Made by a program: the position numbers and the translations under genes
The notes under the pieces: generated by a model
Told to the model about the DNA's origin: nothing
Seen by the model: only the letters and a program-made list of their open reading frames with translations
Database searches by the model: none
Part shown: in pieces, positions 6,301 to 7,087 of the stretch
Position numbering within the stretch: the first letter of the stretch is position 1
How the letters are laid out: the number at the start of each line of letters is the position of its first letter
Source of the DNA: Methanobacteriota archaeon
Lineage (GTDB): Archaea; Thermoplasmatota; Thermoplasmata; RBG-16-68-12
Length of the DNA stretch: 7,087 bases
Direction of reading: 5' to 3'
NCBI GenBank assembly: GCA_005878995.1
Contig: VBME01000058.1
Span: 1-7,087 of the forward strand

Positions 6301-6467
6301 TTGGATCCGTCGAGGAGTTTGCGATGTTCCGGGAGAACGCCCACTTCCTGACGAAAGAGCTCCGCGTTTCGGTCGACGTGTTCCGCGCGGACGATTCGCG
6401 ACGATGGGACCCCACGAAGAAAGCGGACCACGCCGTCCCCGGGCGGCCTGCGATTTACGTGGAGTGA
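3381..6467 (+). CDS. leuS: Leucyl-tRNA synthetase, archaeal/eukaryotic type, with basic N-terminal extension
   Basis: This 1028-residue class I aminoacyl-tRNA synthetase charges tRNA-Leu with leucine in the cytosol. The catalytic Rossmann core begins near residue 66 (PFDFRRFEPKWQ). The PYPYMNGYQHLGF segment (103-114) holds the HIGH-equivalent as HLGF, where a final His or Asn is usual. SFHCTGLPI follows. The CP1 editing domain carries TIRPETVFG (286-294) and GTGIVTSVPSDAPDD (371-385), whose last Asp fits the conserved editing aspartate. KMSKS is intact at 702-706. A helical anticodon-binding region and a family-type C-terminal domain (about 915-1028) complete the protein. Residues 1-64 form an extra segment with 28 Arg/Lys and no acidic residue, probably disordered and RNA-binding. 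The start is GTG: no ATG, GTG or TTG lies in frame between the upstream stop at 3291 and 3381, nor between 3381 and the conserved core. The next gene starts 4 nt after the stop codon, so the two are probably co-transcribed. Confidence 0.97.
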   Translation: MAKTSRSRRGRKPSARAHRAAATRKRRSPPRSKPRRRRKPVKSARARPRRGPPARRVSKPARPTDPFDFRRFEPKWQAAWEKAGVYVARADPTRPKWYTTVPYPYMNGYQHLGFGSSFLRAEFQSRFRRMLGYNVLHPQSFHCTGLPILGAAKRIAENEPKQWEILRQMGIPDREIPKFADPMHWIEVFPAGTMADLKALGAAVDWTRSFITTPLNPPYDAFVRWQFLHLKAGGYVKIDKHPVIWCPKDQAPIGDHDRLEGEGETPMEYTLLKFPLADGRFLVAATIRPETVFGQTNLWVDPEVTYVVAQVGDERWIVNELAAKKLAEQGKSVAAEARIPGTELLGRDAVAPAINRAIPILPSSFIDQGRGTGIVTSVPSDAPDDYVALRDLQQDDAQLAKYGLDAERVRGIKPIPIIRTPGWGPLPGVEAVERLGIRNQGDREKLEQAKAEVYKSGFYRGVLNENCGPFAGVRVEIAKEEIRKELTSKGQADLMYEPSAPVVCRCMTPAIVKVVDNQWFLAYGDPAWKAQVHEAIASMELHPEALRKWFDYVTDWLHDWPCTHHRGLGTILPWDSNWVIESLSDSTIYMAYYTIAHALQGGALRSHVPWAQRLDDAFFDYVFLGKGSSRAVASRLGLEVEVIEGLRQEFAYWYPVDLRNTGKDLVQNHMTFCLFVHAAVFPKELWPRGYGVNGWVRLEGRKMSKSKGNVWYIRDAVHEWGADPVRMAVANAGDGLDDPNLDLEFAATATARLRDWFRFATGKPRSRQERHGIDAWFLSVLNRAIQATRASMEEMNYKTALRHGYFDIQSAWSWYLRRSEGRPRADVLRRFIEVQTKLLAPFAPHACEEIWHRIGGDGFVVNTAYPVAIADEIDPRAEAAESLLQATLADVREILKVTRIQPKRIALYTAPDWKVRVYEIARALAKEGPIRMNALMERALAEPGMRERAKELSAYAKRLGDELQHAKPDELDRIGSVEEFAMFRENAHFLTKELRVSVDVFRADDSRRWDPTKKADHAVPGRPAIYVE
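6461..6467 (+). promoter_or_regulatory. Shine-Dalgarno sequence of the membrane-protein gene
   Basis: GGAGTGA overlaps the last codons and stop of leuS and ends 4 nt before the ATG at 6472. It matches the 16S rRNA 3' end over most positions. It supports translation of the second gene from the leuS mRNA. Confidence 0.6.
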
Positions 6468-6471
6468 ATTC

Positions 6472-6978
6472 ATGAAGATCGCGCGGCCCTCCAAGCCGGA
6501 GGCGCCGTTCAAACGGAAGCGCAGCCCGCCGCCCCAGGCGACGAAACTTCTCCGGTACTCCTTCCTTTCCGGCGTCGTCTTCATGGTCCTCTTGGCGATC
6601 GTCTTCCTCCCCCGGATGTTTCCGAACCAGGTCCCCGTGGAGATCGTGAATCCGGGGAACAACGGCAAGCTTCGCCTGGATACGACCAACGGCACAAGGC
6701 TCTACATCGATACGACGACCGTTTCCCTCGAACTCGCGAAATTCAACGCGAACTTCACCCGCGACGGAATCGTGATTGGGAACCTGAGTGCCGGCCTCGT
6801 CGGAGGGAACGCGACCCTCCGGTTCGTCGACGCAAATGCGGACAACCTCCTGGATGCGGGCGATTATTTCGTGGTCACGGTGTCCTCGACCGGCTGCTAC
6901 CACTTCGAGGTTTTCCAGATCGATGTTGGCCGGCTCGCTGGCTACTTGGAATGGGGCACGGGCTGCCCCGTGACGTAA
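6472..6978 (+). CDS. Single-pass membrane-anchored surface protein, function unknown
   Basis: I cannot assign this 168-residue protein to a named family. A basic, proline-containing N-terminus (1-29) precedes one hydrophobic segment (about 30-48, FLSGVVFMVLLAIVFL). This predicts an N-in anchor with an outside domain of about 120 residues; there is no clear signal-peptidase site or lipobox. The outer domain is rich in beta-strand residues. It has three N-glycosylation sequons (NFT 94, NLS 104, NAT 113) and two cysteines (142, 165) that could form a disulfide. It also has an EF-hand- or dockerin-like loop, DANADNLLDAGD (120-131), with acidic or Asn residues at loop positions 1, 3, 5, 9 and 12, suggesting calcium binding. 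Similar anchored domains with such loops occur among archaeal pilin-like and surface proteins, so that is one possibility. It follows leuS after 4 nt, but no functional link to tRNA charging is evident. Confidence 0.85.
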   Translation: MKIARPSKPEAPFKRKRSPPPQATKLLRYSFLSGVVFMVLLAIVFLPRMFPNQVPVEIVNPGNNGKLRLDTTNGTRLYIDTTTVSLELAKFNANFTRDGIVIGNLSAGLVGGNATLRFVDANADNLLDAGDYFVVTVSSTGCYHFEVFQIDVGRLAGYLEWGTGCPVT

Positions 6979-6980
6979 TG

Positions 6981-6987
6981 TTTAACT
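6981..6987 (+). promoter_or_regulatory. TATA-like box of the tRNA-Lys gene
   Basis: TTTAACT lies about 29 bp upstream of the first tRNA base (7013), just after the stop codon of the preceding gene. This is the expected distance for an archaeal tRNA promoter. The tRNA therefore probably has its own promoter and need not depend on the leuS transcript. Confidence 0.5.
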
Positions 6988-7012
6988 GAACGCGGCCAAT
7001 TGGCGCCGCCGC

Positions 7013-7087
7013 GGGCCTGTAGCTTAGCTAGGTAGAGCGATCGGCTCTTATCGCGCGTCCCGCTCGGACGTCCGAGGGACACCGATA
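7013..7087 (+). tRNA. tRNA-Lys(CUU) with a 37/38 intron, cut by the window edge
   Basis: The 5' acceptor strand is GGGCCTG (7013-7019), followed by T8 A9. The D-arm stem is GCTT (7022-7025) with GAGC (7035-7038), and the loop includes G18 G19 (7031-7032). The anticodon stem ATCGG (7040-7044) pairs fully with CCGAT (7082-7086). The loop reads C T CTT A, giving anticodon CTT (7047-7049) and A37 (7050), which specifies lysine. A 30 nt intron separates A37 from A38 (7081). The variable loop, T-arm and 3' acceptor strand lie beyond 7087. The 5' half resembles other archaeal tRNA-Lys genes in the GTAGCTTAGC region. Confidence 0.93.
7051..7080 (+). other. Archaeal tRNA intron with canonical bulge-helix-bulge
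   Basis: The 30 nt intron folds as the splicing endonuclease expects. The central 4 bp helix pairs 7045-7048 (CTCT) with 7075-7078 (AGGG), including one U-G pair. The 5' bulge is TAT with the cut after 7050, and the 3' bulge is ACA with the cut after 7080. The inner helix pairs 7052-7053 with 7073-7074, has one C-C mismatch, then pairs 7055-7060 with 7066-7071 (one G-U pair) around a CGCTC loop. Removal restores a normal 7-nt anticodon loop. Confidence 0.9.

Overview
This 7.1 kb GC-rich window looks like the chromosome of a euryarchaeal-type archaeon. The evidence is an archaeal-type MptA/FolE2 GTP cyclohydrolase, an archaeal/eukaryotic-type leucyl-tRNA synthetase, an FtsZ relative beside a ribbon-helix-helix (RHH) regulator, TATA-type promoters, and a tRNA-Lys(CUU) gene interrupted at position 37/38 by an intron with a bulge-helix-bulge fold. 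A high-GC member of Thermoplasmatota is my best guess, but that placement is inference.

Layout. Positions 1-125 hold no gene I can name. A small minus-strand gene (126-461) of unknown function follows; its protein has a possible Cas2-like or PaaX-C-like ferredoxin pattern. Its AT-rich promoter implies a leaderless mRNA. A 14-15 bp palindromic element occurs three times around it (91-105, 559-576, 622-636), probably as an operator for an unidentified regulator. Next come three minus-strand genes, transcribed from right to left: a tandem RHH regulator (2704-3084), an FtsZ-like protein without the FtsZ C-terminal domain (1764-2540), and mptA (674-1597). A 296 bp divergent control region (3085-3380) separates them from the plus-strand pair leuS (3381-6467) and a small membrane-anchored surface protein (6472-6978). 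The window ends inside an intron-containing tRNA-Lys gene (7013 onward).

How the genes may work together. The RHH gene directly upstream of the ftsZ-like gene recalls the CdrS-FtsZ2 arrangement of haloarchaea, where an RHH protein controls a tubulin homologue. Here the regulator has two RHH domains in one chain. Its promoter is surrounded by inverted repeats with a GTATGAC half-site, which suggests autoregulation. The FtsZ relative keeps the nucleotide-binding loops but lacks the T7 synergy loop that triggers GTP hydrolysis in the neighbouring subunit, so it is unlikely to be a standard division-ring FtsZ. mptA, leuS and the tRNA are housekeeping genes. LeuRS stands out for a 64-residue arginine-rich N-terminal extension and for HLGF in place of a normal HIGH signature.
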